Counted from the first letter of the stretch, positions 24,502 through 33,356 are shown. The stretch is DNA of 64,000 bases from Lentzea atacamensis (GCF_003269295.1 NZ_QLTT01000014.1:100010-164009), one strand, 5' to 3'. Numbers and translations are program-made. Notes: generated from the sequence alone by a model not told the origin.

Positions 24502-26031
24502 ATGTCCACCAAGCCCAAGGGCACGCCACCAGACGCGAGAGCGTCGGCACCCGAGGTCGACGAGGCAGCAGCGCTCGTCGCGAAGAACCAGCTGTCCGCT
24601 CGCCGGATCGCGGCGTTCCTGCTTGCCTCCGTGACGCTGCTGACGGTCGTGACCGGTGTCATCCCCACCGGCTTCACGGCCGCCGGGGTAACCGCGATTC
24701 CTGGCGCGTTTGTGATCGTCTTCGCGATGCTGCTGGTATTTCTCCCATCGTTCTTCGCGATGGGACGCATGATCCGCGGCACCACCAAGGCGTTCTACGC
24801 CTACTGCGCAACCGGCCTGAGTCGCCCGGTGGGCATCGGGGTGTCGTTCATCGCACTCGGCGCGTACGCGGCACTCCAGGTCGGTCTGTACGGAGTTTTC
24901 GGCGACGTCGCGCTGACGACGGTGGCCCCGGTGCTTCCGAAGACGGTGTTCGGCGCGACGCCGAGCCCGTGGTGGTTCGCTCTGGCCGCCTGGGCGTTCA
25001 CCGCCTGGCGTGGCCGCAGCCGGCTCAAACAAAACAGCACGGTGCTGCTCGCCGTGGTCGTCGCCGAGCTGGCGTGGATCCTGCCTTTCACGATCATGAA
25101 CTTCGCGCACCCAGCAGAGGGAACCAGCATCATCGCTGCGGTCGACGACGCGTTCGTTCCCGCCACTCCGTCGATCATGGGCATCGCCGTGCTGATCTGC
25201 GTGCTGGCCATCATCGGCATCGAGAATCCGCCCCTGTACCTGTCGAAAGCCCGCGAGCCCAAGCACCGTACCGCACGCCGTGCGGCCTACGGCTCCGTCG
25301 TGATCATGGCGATCATCTACATCAGCTCCTCCTTCTCGATGATCATCACCGCGGGACCGAACGAGGTCATCGGCGCATCGGGCGCGGGCCCCGAGATGGT
25401 GTGGTCGATGGCCGAGCACAACATCGCGGACTGGTTTGCGATCACCGGACGGCTCCTGTTCCTCGGCACCGTGCTCGCCGCGATGGTCGCCTTCCACGTG
25501 ACCGTCACCTTCTACGCCCAGAACCTCGGCAGCGAGGGCATCCTGTGGTCGTGGGTCGGCAAGCTGTCGCACAAGACCCTCTCACCCCGCAACGCCTCCG
25601 CCGTCATGAGCGTGATCGCGTTCGCCGTCGTCGTGCTCGCGTGGGCGCTGAACTGGAAGCCGACTGAGGGACTGTTCTTCATCGGCGGCACGATCGGCGC
25701 TGTCGGCGTGGTGATGATGCTCTTCCTGACGAGCCTGTCGTTCATCGGGCACTTCAGCCGCAGCCCCGGCAACCACTCGCTCCGGATCCGCGTGGTGGCC
25801 CCGGCCATCTCCGCGACCGCCATGTTCGTGGTGTTCTGCCTGGCGGTGTGGAACTTCGGGCTCCTCATCAACAATCCCGAGTCGAAGCTCGGCTGGATCG
25901 TCGCCGGCCTGTACGTGCTGGCCCTGCTCGGCGGCGTCGGCTACGGCTTGTGGCTTCGCCGCAACGCGCCAGGGAGATACAACAAGATCGCCGAGGACGA
26001 CACCGGCGCCGAGGATGTGGCAGTCGCATGA
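24502..26031 (+). CDS. APC-superfamily amino acid/amine permease, 509 aa
   Basis: About twelve membrane helices are spread over residues 30-495. The early SARRIAAFLLASVTLLTVVT segment and the Gly-rich IPTGFTAAGV loop fit APC transporters, which exchange or import amino acids and amines. The N-terminus is polar (about 35 residues) and the C-terminus acidic. The stop overlaps the GNAT gene by four bases (ATGA), so transport is probably paired with acetylation of the same or a related compound. The start has CGGAG a few bases upstream. The substrate is unknown. Confidence 0.85.
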   Translation: MSTKPKGTPPDARASAPEVDEAAALVAKNQLSARRIAAFLLASVTLLTVVTGVIPTGFTAAGVTAIPGAFVIVFAMLLVFLPSFFAMGRMIRGTTKAFYAYCATGLSRPVGIGVSFIALGAYAALQVGLYGVFGDVALTTVAPVLPKTVFGATPSPWWFALAAWAFTAWRGRSRLKQNSTVLLAVVVAELAWILPFTIMNFAHPAEGTSIIAAVDDAFVPATPSIMGIAVLICVLAIIGIENPPLYLSKAREPKHRTARRAAYGSVVIMAIIYISSSFSMIITAGPNEVIGASGAGPEMVWSMAEHNIADWFAITGRLLFLGTVLAAMVAFHVTVTFYAQNLGSEGILWSWVGKLSHKTLSPRNASAVMSVIAFAVVVLAWALNWKPTEGLFFIGGTIGAVGVVMMLFLTSLSFIGHFSRSPGNHSLRIRVVAPAISATAMFVVFCLAVWNFGLLINNPESKLGWIVAGLYVLALLGGVGYGLWLRRNAPGRYNKIAEDDTGAEDVAVA

Positions 26032-26699
26032 AGACGACGACCACAACGAACATCGCGATCGTCGACGGCCGCGTCGACAAGGCCTACCCGATCGCAAGCC
26101 TCGACCAGGCCGGGATCACTGTCGACGACGTCGCGGGCCTGCTCGCCACCGCGTTCTTCCCTCTTCCCCAGGCACAGTGGCTTGTTCCCAGCGCCGATGA
26201 GCGATTCAGTCCGCTGCGCAACCACTTCGGCCTCAACATCGAATACGCGCTGCGGCACGGCAACGTCGACCTCAGGTCGGACATGCGGGCCGTGGCGGTG
26301 TGGGCCCACGCTCCGAACGGGTACCTGCCCGATTCCGAACCGGACTACGCCGACCGGCTCGAGCAGGGAACTGGCCCGTACTACGACAGGTTCGAGACCT
26401 TCGACGACACGTTGATGGCCCACCACCTTCCCGGCGTGGGCCATCACTACCTGATGTTCGTGGGTGTGCTTCCCGAGTTCCGGGGCCTTGGCTATGGCAC
26501 CACGCTGCTCAACCTGCATCACCGCCGCCTGGACGACGACGGCATGGCGGCGTTCCTGGAAGCGGCCACTCCTCAAAACGTCACCCAGTACCGGCGCCAC
26601 GACTACACCTTGTGCGGCACGTACGACCTGCCGCCGGACGGCCCGGCCATGCACCGCATGTGGCGTGAACCCCGTGGCGCCACAGACCAATCCCCTTGA
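26028..26699 (+). CDS. GNAT-family N-acetyltransferase, 223 aa
   Basis: The start is fixed by the ATGA overlap with the permease. The acetyl-CoA loop is visible as GVLPEFRGLGYGTTLL (motif A, RxxGxG type) near residues 143-158. A beta strand before it (HHYLMFV) and the later SPATPQN-like region (EAATPQNVTQYRRHDY) complete the fold. GNAT enzymes transfer acetyl groups to amines. Coupling to an APC permease suggests modification of an imported or exported amine, for detoxification or signalling. The N-terminal 70 residues are divergent. Confidence 0.85.
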   Translation: MKTTTTTNIAIVDGRVDKAYPIASLDQAGITVDDVAGLLATAFFPLPQAQWLVPSADERFSPLRNHFGLNIEYALRHGNVDLRSDMRAVAVWAHAPNGYLPDSEPDYADRLEQGTGPYYDRFETFDDTLMAHHLPGVGHHYLMFVGVLPEFRGLGYGTTLLNLHHRRLDDDGMAAFLEAATPQNVTQYRRHDYTLCGTYDLPPDGPAMHRMWREPRGATDQSP

Positions 26700-26886
26700 T
26701 GCCGCTGTCGACTGCGGTCGCTGCACACAACACCGATGCACGGTCGGTGTCCCGCACTGCGGCGACCGCAGGCAACTGGGGGTGACGGTGGCGCAGAGCT
26801 CAGAGGTTCCCCCTTCTCGCGAGAGCCCTGCGCCACCGTCCACACCACCTCACGCCGCAACTACCGTGTTTGGACTCAGCATCCCC

Positions 26887-27297
26887 ATGGCACACAACGT
26901 TTCTTCTCACCGCACAACGCCACGCCTGGCACGGTGGCAACAGCACTGCGCGAGGACCGCCGACATCCTGTGCGGGTCTCTGTCCCCACAGGATCAGCAG
27001 CACTACCCGACCGCGGTGATCGCCTACTGCCGCTGGTACGACACCACCGATACCGCCACCGCCGGAGCGCTGCGCGCCGAGGCCGATGGGCAGTTCAGCG
27101 ACCAACTCGCTGACGTCGCGACCGCCATGGCCGTCCTGCACTTCGCGGTCGACGAGGGGTGGCTGCCCGCCGACGAGTTGGCCTCGTTGCGCGCGTACTT
27201 CGCGGAGACCCCCGCGCATGTGTTCGTCGAAGGCATCCTCGCCGACGTGGTCGCACTCCCCCGCCCCGTACCCCAGGACGTTCGATCATCATGCTGA
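26887..27297 (+). CDS. hypothetical protein, 136 aa
   Basis: ATG at 26887 follows the weak GGACTCAGCATCCCC. The product is helical, with a C-x2-W pattern (YCRWYDTTDTATAGALRAEA) and an acidic second half (LADVATAMAVLHFAVDEGW). No signal peptide is present. Its last codons overlap the lipoprotein start (27291), so the genes are coupled. Not recognised. Confidence 0.65.
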   Translation: MAHNVSSHRTTPRLARWQQHCARTADILCGSLSPQDQQHYPTAVIAYCRWYDTTDTATAGALRAEADGQFSDQLADVATAMAVLHFAVDEGWLPADELASLRAYFAETPAHVFVEGILADVVALPRPVPQDVRSSC

Positions 27298-27914
27298 CCA
27301 GGCGCTTCACCTGTTCCCTCGTCGTGGCGGCACTGATGCTTGCCGGCTGCCACGACGGGGGCGACTCCTTCTCTCAGGCCGTGCAGCACGCGCCCTCCAC
27401 TCCGCCGCCGAGCTCGCAGGTGAGCGCGGTGGAGACCACCGCCGCTCCCACCCGGGAGGTGTCGCTGAGGCCCCGTGAGATCCGGTTCGACGAGGACACC
27501 AAACCCTGCGACCTGCTGCTGCCCAGCCAGGTCGATCGGCTTGCTGGTGACCAACGTAAGCGGACTCCCGGCACCGAGCGCACGTGGCGCAGTCCAACCT
27601 GCCACTTCGGCGGTCCCACCCGGACATGGTCGGTCACAACGGTGACCGAGACCGGTGTCGAGTTCCGCTTCGACGTGCACAAGCTGTACGGCCAGCTGCA
27701 GGTGAACTCCGCCTATCCGATCGCCCTGGGGTTCCCGGTCTACAGCGCGGTCGACCCCGCGCGTGAGGCCGTGTCTTGCTACCTGGCTATCGACACGGCC
27801 AAGGAGCAGATGCTGGTGATCGGCATCGAGCTCACACCACCGGTGAACAAGCGGCTTCCGTGCACCGAGGCACGGCCGATCGCCGAAGAGGCCATGCGCA
27901 CCCTGATCACCTGA
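27291..27914 (+). CDS. DUF3558-like lipoprotein, 207 aa
   Basis: The N-terminus is a type II signal peptide, with basic RRFTC, a hydrophobic core and the lipobox LMLAGC (Cys21), so the protein should be lipid-anchored outside the membrane. A Pro/Ser-rich spacer follows. The folded part begins with CDLLLPSQVDRLAG, has TCHFG, and ends with SCYLAID. This pattern of Cys-Asp-Leu-Leu and paired Cys resembles DUF3558 lipoproteins of actinomycetes. The role is unknown. It overlaps the preceding gene by seven bases. Confidence 0.8.
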   Translation: MLTRRFTCSLVVAALMLAGCHDGGDSFSQAVQHAPSTPPPSSQVSAVETTAAPTREVSLRPREIRFDEDTKPCDLLLPSQVDRLAGDQRKRTPGTERTWRSPTCHFGGPTRTWSVTTVTETGVEFRFDVHKLYGQLQVNSAYPIALGFPVYSAVDPAREAVSCYLAIDTAKEQMLVIGIELTPPVNKRLPCTEARPIAEEAMRTLIT

Positions 27915-28078
27915 CCGCGTTCAGCCCGAAAGCGAAGGTCTCGACACCAAGTGACCGCTGATCGAGGACTCCCTATAGACGTTTCGTCGCCGAAATGCCG
28001 CGGATTGTGTCGGCGCGGCTGAACTGGCGACGAGGCGGTGCCGCAGCAGACGCGTCGCGGGGCCGCGGCGCAGCGGCG

Positions 28079-28125
28079 GCTGTAGGTGGCGGTGCAACCA
28101 ACACCAGCACACCGCCACCTACAGC
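28079..28125. repeat. 16-bp perfect inverted repeat
   Basis: gctgtaggtggcggtg at 28079-28094 pairs with its complement at 28110-28125. It is the main feature of the 367-bp gap (27915-28281) between the lipoprotein and RbpA-like genes and may terminate the upstream operon. Confidence 0.8.
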
Positions 28126-28281
28126 ACACGATCGCGATTGAGCTGGCGTACGTCCGAACCGATCTCGGCGCGACGCGACACATGCAGCACGACCCAAGCC
28201 AGGACGCCGCATCCGGTTCGATCCGCGTCACGGCCGCAGCCTTTCCCAGGCCGAGAGGCCTCACCTGACAAGGAGGAGACC

Positions 28282-28662
28282 GTGTACACCAGCGTCACCG
28301 GACGAGCTCCATGGAGCCGCGGCCCCATGGTGACCGAGCCGGACCGCGACGCGCCCGTCGGCAAGCAGCGCGCGATTTTCGCCTGCCCGCGCGGTCACGA
28401 GTTCACACGATCGTTCGCCCTCGACGCCGAGGTGCCACACGAATGGGAATGCGCGCACCACGGCACAAGGGCACCGGGACTGTTTCGCGCGGCGACCGAC
28501 CAGCGCGATCCGGCCACCCCGGGCAAGACGCACTGGGATCACGTGCTGGAGCGACGCACCGAACCCGACCTCGAAGCGATCTTGAACGACGCGCTCGCAC
28601 GTCTCGCGCGAGACCGCGGCGAGACCGCGAGCATCGCGCCGCCACACGGATCGAGCACCTGA
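28282..28662 (+). CDS. accessory RbpA-family RNA polymerase-binding protein, 126 aa
   Basis: RbpA binds RNA polymerase and group 1/2 sigma factors in actinomycetes and helps promoter opening. The core domain is recognisable as FACPRGHEFTRSFALDAEVP with EWECAHHG. The C-terminal sigma-interaction helix reads GKTHWDHVLERRTEPDLE. The C-x3-H ... C layout would fit the zinc site reported for some RbpA proteins. The GTG start at 28282 has AGGAGGAG upstream. The tail is longer and more divergent than in housekeeping RbpA, so this looks like a mobile paralogue that could shift host transcription. Confidence 0.85.
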   Translation: MYTSVTGRAPWSRGPMVTEPDRDAPVGKQRAIFACPRGHEFTRSFALDAEVPHEWECAHHGTRAPGLFRAATDQRDPATPGKTHWDHVLERRTEPDLEAILNDALARLARDRGETASIAPPHGSST

Positions 28663-28750
28663 CTCACAGTCCGCGCATCTGCGCGAACTCAAGCCCCGGG
28701 CATCGACATGCCCGGTCGTGTAACGCAAGAGAAATGAGGATCGAGCCGTC

Positions 28751-29782
28751 TTGAGAAGCAATATTCAGCGAGCGACGGTCGCGCTGCTCGCAACGGTCAC
28801 GCTGGTGACCGCCGGCGCGACGGCCACCGTCGCCCAGCCCGATACGCCGCCCTCGGGCGACATCAGCACCCAGGTAGTCGGCGGCCGTCAGGCGACCCAG
28901 CTGCCCCCAGGCCTCGCCGCGCTGGAGTACGACTCGGAGTCAGGGTTCCGCGACGACCACCAGACCTGCACCACCGTCCTGCTCGAGAAGCCCGGCAGGC
29001 CGGGATGGGTCCAGTCTGGCCTGACGGCCGCACACTGCGTCAGCGAGCGGCCGGCAGGACCGTCGGCTGCATCCACGCGGCTGGCCGGAGAGTTCGGCTC
29101 GCCGATCTGGGTGCCGGTGAAGGACCGGAAATTCCAGCTTCGCGCGGGCTCGTTGGACCGCACGCTGGTGGCCCCGCTTCCGATCACGCAGGTCGTGATC
29201 GCCCCGTGGTGGAAGTGGATCCCCGGCGGCCCCGACCCGGTCGACCCGACGCCGGCCGCCGACCTCGCGATGTTCTTTCTGGCTGAGCCGATCCAGGTGC
29301 GCGGTGCGACGGTGGACAGCGCCGAACCGCGGCCGGGTACGCCCGTCCGGGCGGTCGGCTGGGGCCGCACGTCCAACCTCTCGGCCGCCACCCCCACCAT
29401 CGCCAACGAGCTGCGCACCAGGATCATCCGGCCGCAGGAGTGCGCCGCGGGAGACATCTCCCTGCACGATCTGTGCACCGCCAACCCCGGCGGAGACGGC
29501 GCGTGCAACGCCGACTCCGGAGCCGGGGTCTACGTGCCGGTCAACGGCCGGTTGCTGGTCACGGGGCTGGTCAGCCGGGGCGCCACCGCGCTGTGCGGCG
29601 GCAGTCCCGACGTTCACCAGGGCCTCGGCAACTTCAAACCGTGGATCGACAAGGTGCAGAACGGCACGATCCGCATCGACCTGCCGCTGACTCCCGAGCA
29701 GGGCGGCCCGATCGCGCACCCGACCATCAAGTTCACCACCACCGAGGCAATCGAGCTGCCGAAGTGGGTTCCCGTTCGCTAG
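28751..29782 (+). CDS. secreted trypsin-like serine protease (S1 family), 343 aa
   Basis: A signal peptide (residues 1 to about 29, ending in VAQP) directs export. The chymotrypsin fold shows VVGG near residue 42 and the triad His95 in LTAAHC, Asp171 in ADLAMFF, and Ser256 in NADSGAG, where Asp replaces the usual Gly of GDSGG. Cysteines near 73/96 and 231/242/252 allow disulfides. A C-terminal tail of about 35 residues extends beyond the domain. The start is TTG at 28751, with GAGGA upstream. It is followed by 460 bp without a gene. Confidence 0.85.
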   Translation: MRSNIQRATVALLATVTLVTAGATATVAQPDTPPSGDISTQVVGGRQATQLPPGLAALEYDSESGFRDDHQTCTTVLLEKPGRPGWVQSGLTAAHCVSERPAGPSAASTRLAGEFGSPIWVPVKDRKFQLRAGSLDRTLVAPLPITQVVIAPWWKWIPGGPDPVDPTPAADLAMFFLAEPIQVRGATVDSAEPRPGTPVRAVGWGRTSNLSAATPTIANELRTRIIRPQECAAGDISLHDLCTANPGGDGACNADSGAGVYVPVNGRLLVTGLVSRGATALCGGSPDVHQGLGNFKPWIDKVQNGTIRIDLPLTPEQGGPIAHPTIKFTTTEAIELPKWVPVR

Positions 29783-30241
29783 CTGACCTCGGCGCGCGGC
29801 GCACCTCGCCACGCGACCGTCACCTGTCCTGACCGTGACAGGGCGAACCAACCCGGCGCGCCGTCATCGTGGCGGCGCGCCGAGGTTGTCGTCCGCCGCA
29901 CGACATGGAACGCGTTCCCGTCCAGTCCCTTCAGGCACGAGGGCACGTCGCCACTGCCCTGGCACGAGTCCCTCGGCGGTTCGGCGGCGTTTCGGTGCCG
30001 CCGAACCGCACCTGCCCAGCATCGCCGTCAGAGTCGTCGATGCAGCTAGGGGGCTTGTGAGGTCCCTGAGGGAAAGCGTTGTTCCCACCAAAAGTGGAGT
30101 GGCTGTGACGGTGTGAAGCGACGTCACTTGCTGGTCAATTCCGACGTCACTTCGTCGGTCAAACCATGATCAATGTCGGTGAATTTTGACGTCGGTGCCC
30201 GCTGGTTGCGATGTGTTTTTCCGGCTCCGTGCGGGCCGTGG
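29783..30241. other. 459-bp gap containing an IS21-like end
   Basis: The left 330 bp hold no supported gene. From about 30111 the DNA consists of repeated gacgtcactt-type units described separately. Confidence 0.5.
30111..30205 (-). mobile_element. putative terminal repeats of an IS21-family remnant
   Basis: Two near-identical direct repeats, gacgtcacttgctggtcaa from about 30120 and gacgtcacttcgtcggtcaa from about 30143, are followed by a related ttttgacgtcggtg unit at 30184. Multiple short direct repeats near the end are typical of IS21-family elements. The istB fragment lies on the same side, so I read this as the right end of the element. Confidence 0.55.
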
Positions 30242-30583
30242 TCAGGCGCGTGGGACGAACCGGGCAACTCCGTCGCCGACCGCGACGTGCCAGTGCAAGT
30301 GCTTGTTGTGTTGTTCGTTGCCCAGGGTGGTCAGCACCTGGCAACCGCCGTGCTGATCAACAGCCCAGGCCGCGATCTTCTTGACGGTGGTCAGCAGTTC
30401 TATGGTCAAGTCGTCGTCCAGGTCGAGCAGCGAGGAGACGTGCCGGGTGGGGATCACGATGATGTGATCGGTGCCGAAGCCGGGCAGAGGTGGGCGGAAC
30501 GCGAGCGTGTTCTCGGTCTGTGCGAGTACCCCGATCTTCACTTTGCCTGGAATTACCTCGTCGCAGTACCAGTCCGGCCCCAT
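30242..30583 (-). CDS. HIT-family (histidine triad) protein, 113 aa
   Basis: HIT proteins hydrolyse nucleoside phosphoramidates or other nucleotide esters. The signature HNKHLHWHVAVG carries the H-x-H-x-H triad at about residues 93-97 (KHLHWHV). Upstream are the expected beta strands (FGTDHIIVIPTRHVSSLLDL). The ATG at 30583 has TAGGGT ending six bases before it on the minus strand, consistent with a leaderless promoter. It lies between the istB remnant and the IS21-like end, so it may be a passenger of that element or a later neighbour. Confidence 0.85.
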   Translation of the reverse strand: MGPDWYCDEVIPGKVKIGVLAQTENTLAFRPPLPGFGTDHIIVIPTRHVSSLLDLDDDLTIELLTTVKKIAAWAVDQHGGCQVLTTLGNEQHNKHLHWHVAVGDGVARFVPRA

Positions 30584-30611
30584 GCCTCGACCCTAGCCGC
30601 GACGCGTCGAG

Positions 30612-30857
30612 TCACGCGCCCTGGTGCGCGCGGGCGCGGGTCTGGGCGAGCCGGTAGGAATCGGTGCCGGTCTCGATGATGTTGCCGCCGTAGGTGAGCC
30701 TGTCGACGATCGCGGCGCAGAGCCGCGGGTCGGTGAAGGTCTTGGTCCAGCCGCTGAAACTCTCGTTCGAGGCGATCGCGACGGAGTTTTTCTCCTCACG
30801 CTCAGTCAGTACCTGGAACAGCAGTTCGGCGCCGCGGCGGTCGAGCTCCATGTAGCC
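30612..30857 (-). pseudogene. istB: C-terminal fragment of IS21-family istB
   Basis: The fragment starts abruptly at GYMELDRRGAELLFQ and runs to the normal C-terminus (TDSYRLAQTRARAHQGA). It matches the last third of IstB, the ATPase helper of IS21-family transposases. The Walker A region and the whole of istA are missing. Upstream sequence belongs to another gene in a different frame, so this is a truncated, inactive copy. Confidence 0.85.
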
Positions 30858-31050
30858 GCAGAGCGTCCGCGACCACATCCTCAAATGCCGGAGCCACCGT
30901 GTTGGCGGCGGGGTCGTCGATGTCGCTTTCCGCAAGCGGGGCGAGTGCCGCGGCGACGGTCGTGATCGTGACCTCCACCGCGTCGACGAGCACCGCGATC
31001 GGGTCCAGCTTTGGACCGGAGGCGCCGGCACCGGACGCAGCTGCTGTCAC
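30852..31050 (-). pseudogene. 5' fragment of a gene cut by the IS21 remnant
   Basis: GTG at 31050 opens a frame with good codon bias (KLDPIAVLVDAVEVTITTV and DDPAANTVAPAFEDVVADAL) that ends at the istB junction near 30852. Beyond it the frame runs into unrelated istB sequence. The intact protein probably had an acidic helical N-terminus. Its function cannot be guessed from 65 residues. Confidence 0.55.
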
Positions 31051-31114
31051 AACCAGCGATGCTAGTTGACGCTGTGTGCCGCACCGCGTGCCTGCCGGTT
31101 TCAGGCAAACACCT

Positions 31115-31807
31115 TCATCCACCGCTGTTGTTGGAGGCAGCGCCGCCGCGCACGTTGATGTCCGCGGCCCGAACCAGGTCCGGTGTCTTCGGATAGCGCA
31201 GGTACCAGGCGTTGATCTCGGCGCCGCCCTGGGCGTCGGTGGACGCGTTGAGTGCCTGCTTGCGCATGGCGGCACGCACGGCCTCGACGAACCTGCCCGG
31301 CCACGTCGTCGCGCGGATCGCCTTGATGATCCCGGTCTTGGAGTCGACCAGCTGCACGATCACCTGCAGGTGCCCTTCCGCGGCGATCAGCGGCAGGCCG
31401 GTCGGTGCGTCGAGCTGCCTGCAGGCCTGCCACGGGGTGTCCGCCCACGGGCGGGTCCCGAACCGGTGAGCGAGGATCAGCGCGTGCTCGCCGGCGAGCA
31501 GCGCGAATCGGGCCTCCCCTTCCCGCACGTCCTGGATCTCGGTCTCGTTGGGCGCGCTGTAGAGCATCAACAGCTCGACGCCCTGGTCGGACAGCCGCCA
31601 TTGGCACACGTTGTCCGGCCACGGGTGGGTCCTGCCGGGCTGATACAGCTCGCCGACGGCGTGCCGATGCAGGGGTTCGGGTTCGCGCGCCTGGTCGGCG
31701 TCGTACTCGTCATCGGCCGGGTCGGTGATCAGTCCCAGGTTCGGGTCGTAAGGCAGGTCGCATTGCACGAGGCCTTCCGGCGTGAGCTTCCAGCCGGCGC
31801 GCAGCAC
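31115..31807 (-). CDS. hypothetical protein, 230 aa
   Basis: I list the GTG at 31807, but it has no good RBS. An ATG at 31871 with GGTGAAGCA upstream encodes a plausible lead (STQISSAAHDMHLTALHRSK) in a different frame. One lost or gained base near 31805-31812 would join the two, so the true gene may start at 31871 with a frameshift. The body contains an acidic stretch (ITDPADDEYDADQAREPE) and an alpha/beta region around GLPLIAAEGHLQVIVQLVDS. Not recognised. It ends 65 bp before the disrupted gene. Confidence 0.6.
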   Translation of the reverse strand: MLRAGWKLTPEGLVQCDLPYDPNLGLITDPADDEYDADQAREPEPLHRHAVGELYQPGRTHPWPDNVCQWRLSDQGVELLMLYSAPNETEIQDVREGEARFALLAGEHALILAHRFGTRPWADTPWQACRQLDAPTGLPLIAAEGHLQVIVQLVDSKTGIIKAIRATTWPGRFVEAVRAAMRKQALNASTDAQGGAEINAWYLRYPKTPDLVRAADINVRGGAASNNSGG

Positions 31808-31942
31808 AGCTTTGACCGATGCAGGGCGGTGAGGTGCATGTCGTGTGCGGCGGACGAGATCTGCGTGCTCATTGCTTCACCAGTTCGCTTCCGTGGACGG
31901 GCTGTGATGAGGTGTCGAGCCGGGCAGCCCGACGTTGGCTGA

Positions 31943-32362
31943 TCACTGCGTGGGTGCGGGTGTGCGGACCGCCGCGAGCCAGGCCGGGTAGGCGTTCTCC
32001 TTGAGCTTCATCTGCTCGAGCACCTTGCCGAGCTCGTCGCTGCGTTCGCCGTTGATCTTCAGTGCTTCGGTGATGCACTCGTCGGCGGTCGCGTCGAACG
32101 CGGCGTAGGCCTCGTCGGCCTCCTCGCGGGCCGCGGCGATCTCGGCGACGTCACCGCCTGTTCGTGCGGCGGCAAGGGCGTCCGTGGCGTCGGTCCAGCG
32201 TCGATGCGCGGTGTCCTGCAGCTCTTTGAGCTCGGCCAGTCGCGCGTCGGTCGCCGGCGACTTGGCGTGGCTGGCTGCGATCAAGGCGTCGAGCTTGCGC
32301 TGTTCATCTCGGTAGGCGGTGAACAACGCCTCGGAAGCGCAGGCGGTCGACGTCGGGGGCAT
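31943..32362 (-). CDS. coiled-coil hypothetical protein, 139 aa
   Basis: ATG at 32362 has GAAGGGACAACCCC upstream. A 13-residue upstream extension lacks an RBS. Nearly the whole chain is helical, with Ala/Glu/Asp heptads (for example ARLAELKELQDTAHRRWTDA). No Cys cluster or membrane segment is present. It could be a structural or partner-binding protein. It is a neighbour of the 31807 gene and in the same direction. Confidence 0.65.
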   Translation of the reverse strand: MPPTSTACASEALFTAYRDEQRKLDALIAASHAKSPATDARLAELKELQDTAHRRWTDATDALAAARTGGDVAEIAAAREEADEAYAAFDATADECITEALKINGERSDELGKVLEQMKLKENAYPAWLAAVRTPAPTQ

Positions 32363-32504
32363 GGGGTTGTCCCTTCGTGCGTCGTGGTGCGGTGCGGCCA
32401 CGACGTCAGTGGAGTGGGCCGTGCTCGGTGTGGAACGCCCCGGACGCCGTGCGGGCCGACTGGGGTTGATGACTCCAGCTCAGGTGGTCTGGCCTGTGAC
32501 GTGG

Positions 32505-33353
32505 TCACTGTTCGTCCAGTCCGAGTAGCTCAGGGTGCAGTGCCTCGGTGAGCAGCTGGGCAAGCTGGCCCAGCAGGAAACGGATGCGCAGATGGCGAAA
32601 CCCGTCGACGGGCGCCAGCGGCAGCGGGGCGTTGCTCGACCAGGTGCTCCATCCTTCCGGCGTGGTGGCGTTGTTGTCCGTGGCGGTGGACAACGTCACC
32701 TGGATCGACGGTCCTCCGTCGGCCGGCAGGCCGACGTTCAGCGTGGCGGTGCCGATGATCGCGTCCGCGCCGTAAGCCACGAGCAGGGCTTCGTTGGTGA
32801 ACGCCGCGAGGTCCTCGCGCGAGGCCTCGTCGGCCCACTGCTGGTGCGCGGCACGGCCCGCATCAGCGCCGTAGTCGGCGATCGCGTCCAGCCACCCGGC
32901 GCGTTCCTCCGCGGAGGTGCGGCCGTTGGTCCCCGGCAGGTCCGGGTCGAGCAGATGGGCGATCGAGGTGATGATCTGATGCGCCTTCCACGCCGCGAGC
33001 GCCAGTGGTTCCGGGGTGGCGCTGAGCATCGCCGGTGCGAGCACAACGGACATGTGTGCGGCGAGGCCGGCGAGCTGCCCGTGAGTCAGCGGCGCGTAGC
33101 GTGGTGTGGCCGCCGAGCCGTGGCGGTCCTGCCGGGGGTTGATGTCCCTGGCGCGCAGATCTTCGTACACCGTTTGCCTGGTGACGTCGGCGGCAGCCGC
33201 GAGAGCGCTGACGTTGCGCTCGCCCAGGTACCACGCCGCGGCGATCAGGTCACCGCGCTCGACCGGCATGCGATCGCGTTGCAGGGGCCAGGCTCGCAAC
33301 GCAGTCATCGCGGCGAGCAGCGCAGGTCCTGCTTCTGGATCAGTCACCACCAC
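32505..33353 (-). CDS. HTH-containing regulator, about 282 aa
   Basis: Three consecutive GTG codons (33353, 33350, 33347) could start the protein; I use the first. Residues about 38-70 form a helix-turn-helix (ERNVSALAAAADVTRQTVYE, then DLRARDINP). The rest is helical, followed by a beta-rich half with VGLPADGGPSIQVTLSTATD. A TACTGT hexamer directly precedes the starts and overlaps a nested set of inverted repeats at 33357-33398, so the gene may be leaderless and autoregulated. The ligand is unknown. Confidence 0.7.
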   Translation of the reverse strand: MVVTDPEAGPALLAAMTALRAWPLQRDRMPVERGDLIAAAWYLGERNVSALAAAADVTRQTVYEDLRARDINPRQDRHGSAATPRYAPLTHGQLAGLAAHMSVVLAPAMLSATPEPLALAAWKAHQIITSIAHLLDPDLPGTNGRTSAEERAGWLDAIADYGADAGRAAHQQWADEASREDLAAFTNEALLVAYGADAIIGTATLNVGLPADGGPSIQVTLSTATDNNATTPEGWSTWSSNAPLPLAPVDGFRHLRIRFLLGQLAQLLTEALHPELLGLDEQ

Positions 33354-33356
33354 AGT

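Noticed and set aside
29864..30127. Minus-strand open frame of 87 codons
   Set aside because: It has no RBS, ends in the IS21-like repeats, and shows weak codon bias.
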